Shown in pieces: positions 1 to 10,965 of a stretch of DNA of 64,000 nt (position 1 is the stretch's first letter; each line of letters starts with the position of its first letter). Source of the DNA: Massospora cicadina (lineage: Eukaryota; Entomophthoromycota; Entomophthoromycetes; Entomophthorales; Entomophthoraceae); assembly GCA_022478985.1 (NCBI GenBank), contig JAKSZP010007881.1, forward strand, positions 248,001 to 312,000. Direction: 5' to 3'. The notes below the pieces were generated by a model. That model was not told where the DNA came from. It was given only the letters and a program-made list of their open reading frames with translations, and searched no databases. The position numbers and the translations under genes were made by a program.

Positions 1-2
1 AA

Positions 3-613
3 TGGTGCACTAGTTAGAAATCAAATTGCATTTTAAAATAGATTGGTTAATGTAGCGTGAGACCTCATCAAAGAGGTCCGCTCACAGGATCGCTAGAGAT
101 AACATAAGAAAAAATGGGAAAACGGGAAAGATTTATTAGAGAAGTTGAACAACAAGGAATGTTGTCAAAGAAAACATATTTAAACTTCTTTGGGGAAATT
201 TGGGGTCTGCCAAAGCGGTCCCAAGCACTGATTCACCAATAGGCAAACACTACCATCCAAATTAGTAAAATACACCAAAACTGAACTCACTCAAGTAATT
301 GATTGAATTTGGATCTGACCCAAACGCATAGTTTTGTAAATGGAATGGGTTTTGAACCCCCATTTCTCAATCAACCATATCAACCCATCATCGTTAATTG
401 AATAGACTGTCTATTTTAACGCCTGGGCTGATGCAAGGGGCTGGGCGTTAGCCACCTCACTAGTACCAACCTGGGCATACTTGGTTTGTACCCAGCGTTG
501 GTCTACTGTGTGCCTGAGATCAGGGAAAGCCTGAAGCTTCACCTTCTGGGCCTCCTGTCACCCATCCTTGTCCTTGGGGATGGTGTTCACTATCATGTCA
601 TTTAACCATGACA
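3..613 (-). repeat. 3' LTR of Ty3-A
   Basis: Matches 5118-5721 along its whole length with scattered substitutions and small indels. On the plus strand it starts TGGTGCAC and ends CATGACA, giving TG...CA ends. It lies downstream of the chromodomain in the element's own direction, so it is the 3' LTR. The window begins only two bases before it, so its outer boundary is inferred from the other LTR. Confidence 0.88.
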
Positions 614-615
614 TT

Positions 616-628
616 ACCCTCTCCTCCT
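616..628 (-). other. Polypurine tract of Ty3-A
   Basis: On the minus strand this is AGGAGGAGAGGGT, an almost pure purine run just inside the 3' LTR. This is where plus-strand DNA synthesis of an LTR retrotransposon is primed. Its position supports both the LTR boundary and the minus-strand orientation. Confidence 0.7.
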
Positions 629-702
629 GACGGAGATCAACCCTCCCTCCAGGGGCTTGCGCTAGGGAAAAGTTCTTGTGAGCTGGGGCCAACTTCATTG
701 TG

Positions 703-3700
703 TCAACAGTCGGTTTGGGTTGAGAGCTCAGCTTGGGAGAAACGCTTATGAAAGGCTTCAAACAGATCTTGGGCATGCACAAAGCCACACGCTGGGACCC
801 AACTGTTCTCTGCAGCGTCAAAACCCTTCCAAGATACCAGGTACTTAGGTCTTCTTTTAACACAATGGAAGGCTACTATTTCCTCCACTTCCCACTTTGG
901 CGCCCCATCCATGAGATAGGCCTCAGGAGTCTCTGGTAGGGAACCCTTGATCAACGTCAATTTGCTCTCATGAATAGACAGAGAAGATCTGAAATGAAGA
1001 GGGAAGATCTAGCTGGTATGAGGCATGGCCCACCTATCTAACAACGCGGTAAGGGTGAATCCTCTTTGGTCACAGCTTCTTGTAGGGCTGCTTGATAGGG
1101 ATGTTGCGAGCATCAAGCATCACGATATCCCCTTCCTTATACGCTGGACCCACTCAGCGCTTACCATCAGCGTTCTCCTTATACACTTTCATTGCCGCCT
1201 CAAAACTTGTAGAAACCCCCTGGTGGACCTTCTTGATAGTCTTGGAAAAGTTCACCACCACATCAATCTTAGATCCACATATGGGCTCCATGTTAAAGGC
1301 GGGGTTAAAGCCATGTTTGGCGAAAAAGGGGAACAACTGATCAAAAAGTGCAAAGTGTTGTTATAACTAAATTGGGCCATAGGAAGGTGAGAAACCCAAT
1401 CTGAATGATCCTTGGCGGTGTAACACAGCAGAAACTGTTCCAAGCACTGGTTCACTAGTTCTGTCTGCCCATCCGATTGGGGGTGATAGGCAGTTGAATG
1501 TAAAGGGCGAATCTGAAGAGTCTTACACAACTCTTTCCAAAAGATGGAGGTAAACTGGGGGCCTCAGTCGCTGATAATTTCTTGAGAACCCCATGAAGCG
1601 CAAACACATGGGTGATGAAGAGCCTAGCCATATCAGTCGCAGTTATTGTAGTTTTGCAAGTAATAAAGTGGGTGAACTTTTAAACCGGTCCACCACCACC
1701 ACCATAATGGCATCATAACCATCAGAGACAGGTAATTCCACAATGAAATCCACCGATAGGGAAGTCCAGGGCAATTATGCCTTCTGGACTGGTACCAACA
1801 ACCCTGCTAAAGGTTGAAAATTTGGTTTCATCTGGTTGCAGATAAAGCACTCTTTACAATACCGTCCCACATGATCAGGCAAGCCCTTCTAATTGTAAGT
1901 GCGTCATATCAACTCCAAGGTCTTTATTTTCCCAGGATGACCAATGGTGAGTCCAGCATGATGGTCCCGGATGATTTCCAGGCGCAGTGTTACAGCAGGA
2001 ACCCATAGGCTCCCCCTGAAACCACACCATCTCATCCTTCACGAGATAACCCCTGGATAGGTCCTCTTGATTCAAAGCGCTCTTAGCAAGTACCATAGTA
2101 TATTCAGCTGATAGTGGCTGAAAAAGGACTACCTTTCTGAACATACTATATTCCTCCACATTTTCCAGAGGTGCAAGCGCTGTCCCGTTGGCTGGGGGAG
2201 AGGTAAGTTGAGGCACAATTTTACTTGGTGTAATCATCACCTGTGTGTTATGAACTTCTACCTCCTTTGGATCAGGAGATAAAGTAGGGTTGCGGCTCAA
2301 AGCATCCGCCAAACCATTATCCTTGACCTTAGTGAACTCATAAGAAAAGGCAAATTGGGCAAGAGTATCATGTCAATAGGTCTGCCATGGGGTTAGGACA
2401 TGAGGGGCGCGGTAGTACAGCAAGGCACGGTGATCTGTACATACCTGGAGCGGCTGGGTGGAGCCATGCAATTGATAAGCCAATAAGTCAAAACCTCCAC
2501 CATTGCTAGTAACTATTTGTCATAAACGGCGTATTTCAACTCAGAAAGAGACATTTTCCTAAAAAAATATCCCACCGGATGCTCTATCCCATCTTCGCCT
2601 ACTTGTAACAAGGCAGCCACTATGGCGAAGTTGGAAGCATCAGTAGACAAAAAGAACTCTTTATTGGGGTAACATGTGTTGAAGAACTGACGTGGACAAC
2701 AGGGTGCACTTCACTGCTTGGAAATCATCCTCCAAAACGGGGGACCACTGAAGCACCTTTGCACCGCTAGCCTTATATAAGGGTGATGCCTCCTCAGAAA
2801 GATTGGGTGTGAACTTCTTGAGGAATGTACACGTCCCCAAAAAGCTCCTCAATTCCTTAACTGAGGTTGAGTTGGGCCACTCACAAATCGCCTTCTCCTT
2901 ATCTGGAGTTATCATGTGTCCTTGGTCAAACATTAAGTTGCTCAGAAAAGTGACCTGGGACTTGAAGAATTCACACTTGCTGATCTTTAGCGTGAGGCGG
3001 GCTGCTCTTAACCTCTCCACCACTTGATAAAGGTGTACTGCATAGGACTCATGGTCAGGGGAAAACACCAGAATATCATCCATGTGGCAACCGCGCATAC
3101 CCCTAACAAGTCCCCCAACGCTGCATCAATAGGGTTTGAAAGATAGCAGGGGCATTCTTAAGCCCAAAGGGCATGATCCAAAACTGGAATATCCCTTTTC
3201 TGGTACAGAATGCGGGTTAACCACTCTTGTCCCTTTTTTATCCAAATCTGATTGAACGCATTGAGGCAGTCCATATTGGAGAAGACCTTCGCCTTCTCCA
3301 CATAGCGTGCAATCTGTGAATCCAAAGGGATGGGATGGAGGTCTGGTACAGTAACGTTGTTGAGGTTCCCATAGTCTATGCATGGGCGTAGAGTACTATC
3401 AGCCTTCTCAACAAAGAGAAGTGGGGAGCAAACAGTGGAGGTACGCCGAAAAATCGCGCCTTTGTCTAACTTCTCCTTCACCCACACATATAACGCCTCT
3501 TCCTCCCAGATGGTCAAGGGGTAAATGGGGGAAGAAATATGCATCAGATCCACAATGATTTTGAAGTCACAGTCATACTCAGAATGATCAGGTAGTGCGT
3601 CAGCTGAAGCTGCATCAAAGGAAGATTTCAAACCCTCCAAACAAGAAGGTAGGGAAACCAACACAGTGGGCTTCAGCATAGAGGCAAGGCTAAGGGTGTG

Positions 3701-4095
3701 AAGGTGGGGCCAGTGGGGCAAGTCGCCCTGAGCGTCAGCCTCAGACAAAGAAACAACTAGTGTGCGGCCATTCTTTAATGTTAGGGATAGGGTATTCTCT
3801 TTCAAGTTAGTTCTAATATCAAACTTCTGCCACCACTCCACACCCAAAATGATAGAGTACAAGAGGTTTTTGATAGCTTGGAAGTGATTGGACAAGTGGT
3901 AAATGCCAACCTGATAAACCACTGTCCCAACGACCTTCAGAGTGGGAATATCTAGGGACGCCCCTCCCCTAACCATACCACCTGGCAAGATAACTCAGCC
4001 CAAGGTAGTCAGCTAGGCTCTGGTCCATAAAGTTTTCCGTGGTACCAGTATCCAACAGAATAATGGTGCTGAATTTCCCTAAAAGGGAGGATAGG
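703..4095 (-). pseudogene. Ty3-A pol polyprotein: protease, RT, RNase H, integrase, chromodomain
   Basis: Decayed pol read from 4095 down to 703. The aspartic protease active site is DTGTT at 4044-4052, followed by LGVEWW near the protease end. Reverse transcriptase (about 3640-2661) has CIDYGNLN and the catalytic motif as HMDD, where YMDD or YLDD is usual. RNase H (about 2650-2320) shows TDAS and the LLAMVE helix, then MADALSRNP. The integrase zinc-binding region is near 1990-1800. The integrase core shows VDFIVELP, ISD-stop-GPQF and AYHPQSDGQTE (about 1750-1400). A chromodomain with YLVSWKGF and NSWVPA closes the protein at 960-703. Breaks include a stop at 1564-1566 in the integrase, where an arginine codon CGA would be expected, and frameshifts between protease and upstream ORF, within RT and after the RNase H tether. 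It cannot encode a working polyprotein. Confidence 0.88.
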
Positions 4096-4102
4096 ATAGC
4101 AA

Positions 4103-4564
4103 TCAGTAGAAAATACCCCGATATTCTTTATCTAAAGCTGAAAACGCCAACATTACACCAGAAAAATCTTCCTCTGGCTCTAGCATGCCATCAGGGTATG
4201 TTTTATAATCATAGAAGGGGGAGGGATAGTTGGCCACTCTTACTACTGGGGTCACATACCCAACCATGCCTTCTGCAGGTGCATATACTTTATCATATTT
4301 AAAACGAAGCTCTTTCTCCACTTCATGAGTGCCACGGATTATGGTAGGGGTCAAACGAGGGTTCTCAGGGGTTATTTGATATACTGGAATAGGGTTCTCA
4401 TCCAGGCCATAAAAGCTAAGAAACGGCTCAGAGGTTTGGATAATATTTTCGTCATAAAACATATTTTTAGATGTGAACGACCCTATTCCCCTAACTGCAA
4501 TGAGATGCCTGACGTTATCCAAGGCCAACACCCCCAGGCCCATCTGCGCCAATTCCGTTGGCAT
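4103..4564 (-). pseudogene. Unrecognised ORF in the gag position of Ty3-A
   Basis: Open frame of 153 codons directly upstream of the protease and in a different frame from it, so one frameshift separates them. The translation is fairly acidic, with a PYQ/PENP-type stretch near the middle. I see no CX2CX4HX4C zinc knuckle and no recognisable capsid helices. From its place between the 5' leader and the protease it should be Gag or the end of Gag, but it is short for Ty3 Gag. Either much of gag is deleted, or this lineage has a divergent Gag without a zinc knuckle. The assignment rests on position only. Confidence 0.45.
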
Positions 4565-5087
4565 TGTCTGAATGCGCTGTCAAAGTAAAATTTGTTTATT
4601 TAAATTGAATTTGGTAATTTTGGTGAGAAGTCAGGAAGTCACAACTTTTGGACCAAGAAGCGTCCGTATCCACCAGGTACAAGCACAAAGGGTGGGTATT
4701 TACAGTTGGAGGCAGCCATAATAACGCCAAGATGCTCCAACCTTTGGAGAAAAGAGGAAACAGCGAGGCAGCTGGCCACAGCTGAAGCCCACAGCCGGCG
4801 CCCACCATTTACACTTTTGTAAAGTCCCACACGGAAAAGTTTGTGCACATAAAATTAAAGTAAGGTTGGTTGACTAATGTAATGAGAGTGTCTATAACTC
4901 TCCTGTTCCCAGCATGGTAGTGCACGGTGCACAAGGCCAACTCTAGGGAACCAGCCGTTAGTTCAAAAGTTACTAGAGCCCCACAGAGGGTGCTGAAGCA
5001 ACAATAACTTAAGAAGAAAAGTGTGATCATAATAATAAACAACAAACCAAAAGTGACGCGGTGCACAAAGGGGAAAGGGGTAAACAT
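4565..5087 (-). other. 5' leader of Ty3-A, no ORF recognised
   Basis: About 520 bases between the 5' LTR side and the first open frame. The short ORFs here are weak and low in recognisable content. It may be untranslated leader plus remains of a deleted gag start. Confidence 0.4.
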
Positions 5088-5109
5088 CCCAGGTTGGAGG
5101 GAACCTGGG
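5088..5109 (-). other. Perfect 8-bp hairpin beside the primer-binding site of Ty3-A
   Basis: CCCAGGTT and AACCTGGG pair exactly around the six-base loop GGAGGG. The hairpin abuts and partly overlaps the region where a tRNA primer would anneal. Confidence 0.55.
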
Positions 5110-5116
5110 CGACCCA
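5098..5116 (-). other. Putative primer-binding site of Ty3-A
   Basis: On the minus strand the 5' LTR ends CACCA and is followed after one base by TGGGTCGCCCAGG. A TGG immediately inside the 5' LTR is the usual start of a tRNA primer-binding site, because it pairs with the CCA end. I could not assign the tRNA. Confidence 0.5.
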
Positions 5117-5117
5117 A

Positions 5118-5721
5118 TGGTGCACTAGTAAAAATTTTATTGCATTTAAAATAGATTGGTAATGTAGCGTGAGACCTCCTCGAAGAGGTCCATGCACAGG
5201 ATCACTAGAGATAACATAAGAAAAAATGGGAAAATGGGAAAGGTTAACTAGGAAAGTCGATCAACAAGGAATGTTGGTCAAGGAAAACATATTTAAACTT
5301 CTTTGGGGAAATTTGGGTCTGCCAAAGCGGTCCCAAGCACTGATTCACCAATAGGCAAACACTACCATCCAAATTGGTATAATATACCAAAACTGAACTC
5401 ACTCAAGTAATTGATTGAAGTTGGATCCAACTCAAACGCGTAGTTTTGTAAATGGAACAGGTTTTAACCCCCGTTCCTCAATCAACTGAATTGACCCATC
5501 GTTATTAATTGAATAGACCGTCCGTTTTGACGCCTGGACTGATGCAAGGGCTGGGCGTTAGGCACCTCTCTAGTACCAACCTGGGCATACTTGGCTTGTA
5601 CCAGTGTTGGTCTACTGTGTGCCTAAGGTCAGGAGGGCCTGAAGCTTCACCTTCTGGGCCTTCTATCGCCCAGCCTTATCCTTGGGGTTGGTCCCCATTA
5701 TCATGTCATTTAACCATGACA
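5118..5721 (-). repeat. 5' LTR of Ty3-A
   Basis: Second copy of the terminal repeat, TGGTGCAC to CATGACA on the plus strand. It is followed by CTTAT at 5722-5726, the base run expected to be duplicated at the other end, which lies outside the window. The DNA beyond is gag-like sequence of another element, so Ty3-A jumped into that element. Confidence 0.88.
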
Positions 5722-6308
5722 CTTATGGCACTTCTGTTCTCAACATTCTCTTGGTCTGCTGATACCTACTATTAGACTCTAGGTGACCTCAATAACTTTT
5801 ATTAAGGGTAGCGTGATAGGGTGGTGTTTGATCAAATCTTCTAAGTGACCTAACCATTGTCTGAAATATGTGATCCCATTTCCTCATCTAGTTATGCCCT
5901 CTGAAGTTCTCCAAGAACTTATGAGTATATTCTTCAATGGTTTGACCTTCCTCTTGAAGGTTCATCAAGGCAATCCATACTTGTAATCTGTTACCAGTGC
6001 TTGCCGCTGCAGCTAACAACTGGTATTTGAATGCACCATAAACTTCACCCAAAATTTTATTCTCTTCTAAGGCTCTTATAATTAACCCAGAGCATCATTG
6101 AGTTATGATCCCACTGCCATAATTTTTTGCTCATCATCCAAACAGGTATCAGGATAAGCTTTGAAGTACGCCTCCAAAAAAGTAAGACCTTCTTTTACTT
6201 CAGCTAAAGTTAATTTCTTATGCAAGGGGACTGTAGGGTGATTCATAGGTGTATAGTTGGTAACACTAACTGTTTGCATTCTACTGGGATCTAATGCTTC
6301 TTTATATG
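5722..6308 (-). pseudogene. Gag-like fragment of Ty3-C, distal part
   Basis: Minus-strand translation gives a Ty3-type Gag core: a stretch with WIALMNLQEEGQTIEEYTHKF, the tryptophan-to-QT-EEY pattern of the retrotransposon gag family, near 5960-5900. An N-terminal open part is at 6342-6103. Stops occur near 6100 and 5890. The frame continues without change across the target duplication of Ty3-B into 16083-15997, so Ty3-B (6309-15996) interrupts it. At its other end it is cut by the Ty3-A insertion at 5721/5722. It is a relic, probably the oldest layer of this nest. Confidence 0.7.
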
Positions 6309-8596
6309 TGTAAAAATTTATTTTAGTAGTTGTTATCAGCAAGCAACCCAGTAACCTTTTTACTGCACAGGTTCTGTTTCCTCGTGCACTTTGTCACATT
6401 GTATAGAATGAATTATTAATCAATAATAGTATGGAGACTATTATCCATAGTTGAGTATGAGTTATATTTTGGCCCAACGCTTGGCCAGTATTCCCTATTA
6501 AATACTAATGATGTCAAACTTGTAGGAATTCATTCCCTTTCTCTTGTCCACCTGATCTTTGCTGAGTTACTCTAGTGACAGTCTCTTTGGCCCAACACAC
6601 AGTCAGCAGCTATCCCTGATTGTGGCTCCTTCTTCTCTAGATCCCCGCTCAGATCTTTACTCTTCTCTCTGAGAGTCTTCCCCTTGTTGCCCTCTGCAAT
6701 AATATCCTTGAGAAAGAACAGCACAATAGAAGATGATGATAGTCTAACTATAACTAAATTGATAATATTACTGTTCCCATAAATACTGTAAATACTGTTT
6801 TTTATTATAGTAAATCCTAGGGAATATATATAGTGGGGAATTCGCTGTCTAGCCCTCAGTTGAAACCTCTTTGATGAAATGACTGCCGTTGCCATTGAAT
6901 CACCCATCCTTGTCTTGGCAGCAATGGTCTTAACCATCCTGGCTAGGATTCTGTCATTAGACATCCTCAAGACTTCAAACGGAAAGTTTCAGAAAATGTG
7001 TCCCTAACTTTTTCCTTTTAATCCAAATGAACCAACCATATTTGGCTAGTGACATGCTTAGGTGATGGGACTTGTTAGATTTTGATGGTTGACTCAAAAA
7101 TAAACCCTTTAAGAAAACTATCAATGCTGATATATTACTTCCCTTGATGTATCCTTTAATCCTCCCAATTCATCTGCATAATCTGATAAATTAGATTCAC
7201 CTCAAAACTGCTCTAATTGCATCTGAGGTGCCCAATTATTGTAGCTAATAATAGCTATGATATTTTTATATAATGGCCAGTTATGGGTACACTTGGGTGC
7301 AAAGTGGTCCCACGGCATTAACTAAATTGCACCTCCTAAATTAGTGCATTAATCTTAATGCATTAAGGCAGAAGTTGGGTTCAATTAATGAAATTGATAA
7401 TTAAGCACTTAAACATAGACATCCCGATTATGGGCGTACTTAGTGCTATTGAGAGGCCTACCAATGTCCTGAATTGGGGTGGGTCATCTTTTATGTTCGT
7501 ATATGTTTTATTCTCCATTTATTGTTAAATGTCAAGTTATGACATAGCTCTAATCGGGAAGATTTTGATGTTGAGTTCAAAACCCAAAGTCATCCCAATT
7601 ATGAGAGTAAAATTGCCTTCAATTGGGCTGAAACTATTGTTTTTTAGTCAATTCATGGGCCAAATTGACTTGATTTTTCATAATTATTGCCATGACCAGC
7701 AGAATATTGGCATAATATGAATGAACTCATCCAATAGAGGGAGTTCAGCCAGGAGATGCCCAAGAGGTATATAATACTGGCGCCTAGCTGATTAATAAAA
7801 CATCAATTAATCATCATTTACTATTTTATTGATCATTAATAACTACTGTTGCATAGTTTATTAATTATTATCCATCTGTCATCTGTCTGATATTCGTATC
7901 TGTTGCCATTGCATCTATATTAGATAGTTGTGTGTATTTATTCTTCCCAAAGAGAAGTACATAGTTGCCTGCCAGAGAAATAGTCCTGATTATAGAGGAA
8001 TAATAACCTGATTTTGTACAAAGACAGAAGGTCTTGTAATTGTTAATGCCAGTAGACTTAAGAATGGTGAGCATACCAGAGCTACTTGGCTATTATCGAG
8101 GATTATTGGAGAATCTACTTCCCAATTATGAGCAGGAGTTTCATTTGAAAAAGCGAGTTTATATCATTTACATCATTGTTAAGTTATTTTAGCTTGCACC
8201 ATCAGCTGAAAGCTTAACAGGACTTATTACCTATTATGGCAGGTCACTCACCAACTGATTGATTTGCTAGTTGCAGGCAGCATCACTTGCCTTGTAACTT
8301 GCTATTCATTCCCAATCATTCAGAGATGAAACCACAACTGATCCCAATCAGTACACCTGATAGTTAATCACTATCAGATGCCCCTATTTTGTTAGCAACT
8401 CTGCCCAATGAGATCTTAAGTATTCGTCTGAATTGATCCCTGATGTATATGACCAAGCAAATATCAAAAATCCTGCAAACATAGTTACTTTGAAATTTGG
8501 GCCAACTGATTTCTGATTCACTTTGCCTTAGGGAATTTTCCCCTATCAATACCAGATAATCTAGCAGGCTGTGAATATGGGCAAAAAATCCCAACA
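6309..8596 (-). repeat. 3' LTR of Ty3-B, split by a solo LTR
   Basis: The halves 6309-7072 and 8220-8596 together match the 1134-bp LTR at 14863-15996. The extra 1147 bases plus a 5-bp duplication between them are another element's solo LTR. Short ORFs here have no recognisable product. Confidence 0.9.
7073..8219 (-). repeat. Solo LTR nested in the Ty3-B 3' LTR
   Basis: It starts TGTTAG and ends TTAACA, giving 5-bp inverted ends TGTTA/TAACA, and is flanked by the exact duplication GGACT (7068-7072 and 8220-8224). The uninterrupted LTR at 15626-15640 reads straight through this point, which serves as an empty-site control. There is no internal region, so it is the product of recombination between two LTRs of a further family not otherwise seen here. 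Strand is not determined by sequence; minus is only a guess. Confidence 0.85.
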
Positions 8597-8612
8597 CACT
8601 CCCCCTCTTGCC
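8597..8612 (-). other. Polypurine tract of Ty3-B
   Basis: On the minus strand GGCAAGAGGGGGAGTG directly precedes the 3' LTR, the expected priming site for plus-strand synthesis. It confirms that pol and LTRs belong to one minus-strand element. Confidence 0.75.
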
Positions 8613-9109
8613 TAGATTACCAACAAGAAAAGGACTGGGGCATGAGAACACCACCTCAGACACTTGATCAAATACTTCATTGGTTCAAGCAAAGTACACT
8701 CATCAATAATCAACGCTGCTTAGGATGACCTTTGGCATATGGCGTTCTTCCTCTTCCTCCTCGCTACCACCTTCTCAGAGTGCAGTCCCCACGATCTACT
8801 ATCATGCCAGGCTGATTGCTTTACTCATGACGATATTAGTCCCAGGATCCAGTTTTCACCCTGTCAGGGTATATGACCCACTGTCATATTCAAGATTCTT
8901 GGTCCGGCGTCCTTGATTTCCTGATTTTCTCCTCATCCTAGACAGGAGACTCTTGTCATCAATGTTCAATTTTTGGCTCAATTAAGAATACTTAATTCTA
9001 TTTGCCCTTGTTATTTCTCTCATAATCTCTTGGTTTAAGTCATTCCTTAATTTTCTCTTAGAGCTTATCCTATTATTTTTATGATTAATTTCTCCAAAAT
9101 TGAAGCTTA

Positions 9110-10205
9110 ATGGATGGTAGAGTGCATAATGTCAACTTCCTTATTAGTCCAGCATCCCCCTCTCATCCAGCTCATATGTCAAATTCTGAGTTGTGATACC
9201 AGCAGCTTCTGAACAGCTTGTCTGATCAAGACCTCCGTCTCTTCCAGCAGATGAGTTGGGATTCTCAGTGGAACCTCTTCTATGGTCCTTCCATGACACA
9301 TATGCCTAGTTTGATGCCAGCAGCTAGTCCTTCTATCAAATTACTGGGAATGGTAACTAATCCCTCTAAAACCAGGCGGGTTATTGTTTCAAACAACTCT
9401 CAGCTGATTCTTCCTCTGCCGTCAATTCCAGAGTTGGACTTTGAAACTCTCATGGATTCATCTCCTTTTGCAGATGCTCTGACCATTGTTGTAGATGCTC
9501 CAGAGATTATGCTGGCTGCTCTTGATCACTCGTTTCTTCCCAAGTGATACCTGCTTCCTGAGTTCCTCTTCTGACTCAGTCAATATTACAAACCCGCTGT
9601 TCTGGTCTCCAAGCTCACTATTGGTAACAGCATTCACTTTGAGCTCCCCTACGCTGAACTCTTGGCCCAAGCCACTGAGACTTTGACTCTAGCACTGAAT
9701 CCCTCTGATCTTGATAACCCTGGATTAGAATACCACTGCTTATGCTCTTCGCTTTGCTAGCCAAGATCTTCAAAGTTGGTCCATGAAGCTTCCAGCCTCA
9801 CCTGGGCTCCACCGTTTGTTCAGCTTTAGCTTCCAAGAAGCCCATAGTCGCCACTTGCAGGATGCAATCAACTCCCTTCATGACTATCTCTTCTCCGGCG
9901 CTTCCCACCGCTATCTTTTGTTGATGGCGTTAATAGGGGGCATGATTTGACAACCCCCATTGAGTATTCCTTCTTTGCTGCCAGCCCACATGTCCGGTGT
10001 CCTTGCTGAAGCCTGTCAGCAGGCGCTCAAGACAAATCTTCCAGCACCGGTGGCATATTGGGATTACTCAGGGTTATTTGCTGATTGCCTCTTCCTTTAT
10101 TGCTGTTTTCCTCCCCGCTCCAGGGTTTCGCAATTGGCATCTTCTAAAATTTCATTTTTCCTTCCCCTAGTCACGTTTTCTCAGGGCTCAGCATCTGCTC
10201 AATGA
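9110..10205 (+). pseudogene. Decayed ORF antisense to Ty3-B pol, unknown product
   Basis: Plus-strand frame of about 365 codons between the 3' LTR and the end of pol, opposite in direction to pol. From ATG at 9110 the frame reads on with TGA codons at 9194, 9545 and 9572, shifts frame near 9735, and continues to TGA at 9949 and a final stop at 10203. All in-frame breaks are TGA, while long stretches between them have protein-like composition: a leucine/proline-rich N-terminal half, then a region with LRFASQDLQSWSMKL and RHLQDAINSLHDYL. I recognise no family. It could be an accessory antisense ORF of the element, as known from some plant Ty3 lineages, or a captured fragment. Stop positions were worked out by hand. 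Confidence 0.5.
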
Positions 10206-10444
10206 ACGTGGTTTCATGTAGGTCTCACCCTCGCTAGCATCTGATCCCATATTGATTCAATGGGTTGTTCCTTCCTACCGCGATCCATCCTCCCTCCCCC
10301 AAGAGGTGAGATAGGCAGAATTATCGCCGTACCAAGGACAATTAATGAAAATAAAAATTATAAAACTTATATTGGTTTTTTTCTCTATGCGGCTTATAAT
10401 CTTTTTTATAATATCTTTTATCAATTTTTATCTTTATTCTTCTT
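10206..10444. other. AT-rich spacer in Ty3-B
   Basis: Low-complexity T-rich sequence between the antisense ORF and the first hairpin block. I see nothing specific in it. Confidence 0.4.
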
Positions 10445-10660
10445 TTTTTCCTATGGGACTTGACCTTGTTTTGGTTCAGCGGTCCATCTTTTTCCCCAAA
10501 CTGGGTCCTGGGTACCTAAACCTGCCAGTTTTCTATGGTTCAGAAGTCCTTTTTTTGGACTTAACCATCTATATTGGTTCAGAGGTCCTTTTTTCAGACT
10601 TGATCTAATCATCAGGACGTGAACAACTTGAGGGTTCATCAGTCCTTTGGTAACTATTTT
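10445..10660. repeat. Hairpin-rich block A of Ty3-B
   Basis: Four degenerate copies of GGTTCAGAGGTCC (near 10473, 10539, 10577 and 10633) alternate with GGACTTGACC-like partners. There is also a stem AAACTGG/CCAGTTT enclosing GGGTACC. A closely related block lies at 13738-13955, on the other side of pol. Confidence 0.6.
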
Positions 10661-10965
10661 ATTTTTTCATTAATCCATCACTTCAGATACTTAGCATGGA
10701 CTCAATTCACTACTCTTCCATCCAAGAGGTTTTTGGAGTAGGCATCAGTCGTCATCTTGGCAATCACTTCAAACGGACCTGACCACAATGCATCTAATTT
10801 GTTTCTTCATCTGAAACCATGTGTATTGCAATAGGAAACTCTTTCCCCTATTTGATATTCAGCTAAGACTGGTCAGTTCTTGTCATCCGTCAATTTCTCT
10901 CATATCCTTTTCTTCAAGGTTGTATCAAATGCTTGCAATTCTATATCAATCAAGATACTCATCAG

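Larger units (their letters stand above)
3..5721 (-). mobile_element. Ty3/gypsy LTR retrotransposon with chromodomain (Ty3-A)
   Basis: LTR retrotransposon read on the minus strand. The same sequence of about 600 bases lies at 3-613 and 5118-5721, and each copy begins TG and ends CA. A purine tract sits next to the left LTR and a primer-binding-like site next to the right one, which fixes the direction. Between them the recognisable order is protease, reverse transcriptase, RNase H, integrase, chromodomain, the arrangement of chromovirus-type Ty3 elements. Chromodomains in this group are thought to steer integration to marked chromatin. The coding region is broken by frameshifts and stops, so this copy is defective. 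The outer flank at the right LTR lies in another element's gag-like ORF. The left flank is outside the window, so a target duplication cannot be confirmed. Confidence 0.9.

Noticed and set aside
733..939. Plus-strand ORFs over the chromodomain and integrase of Ty3-A
   Set aside because: They lie opposite recognisable pol motifs and have no family features of their own, so they are shadows.
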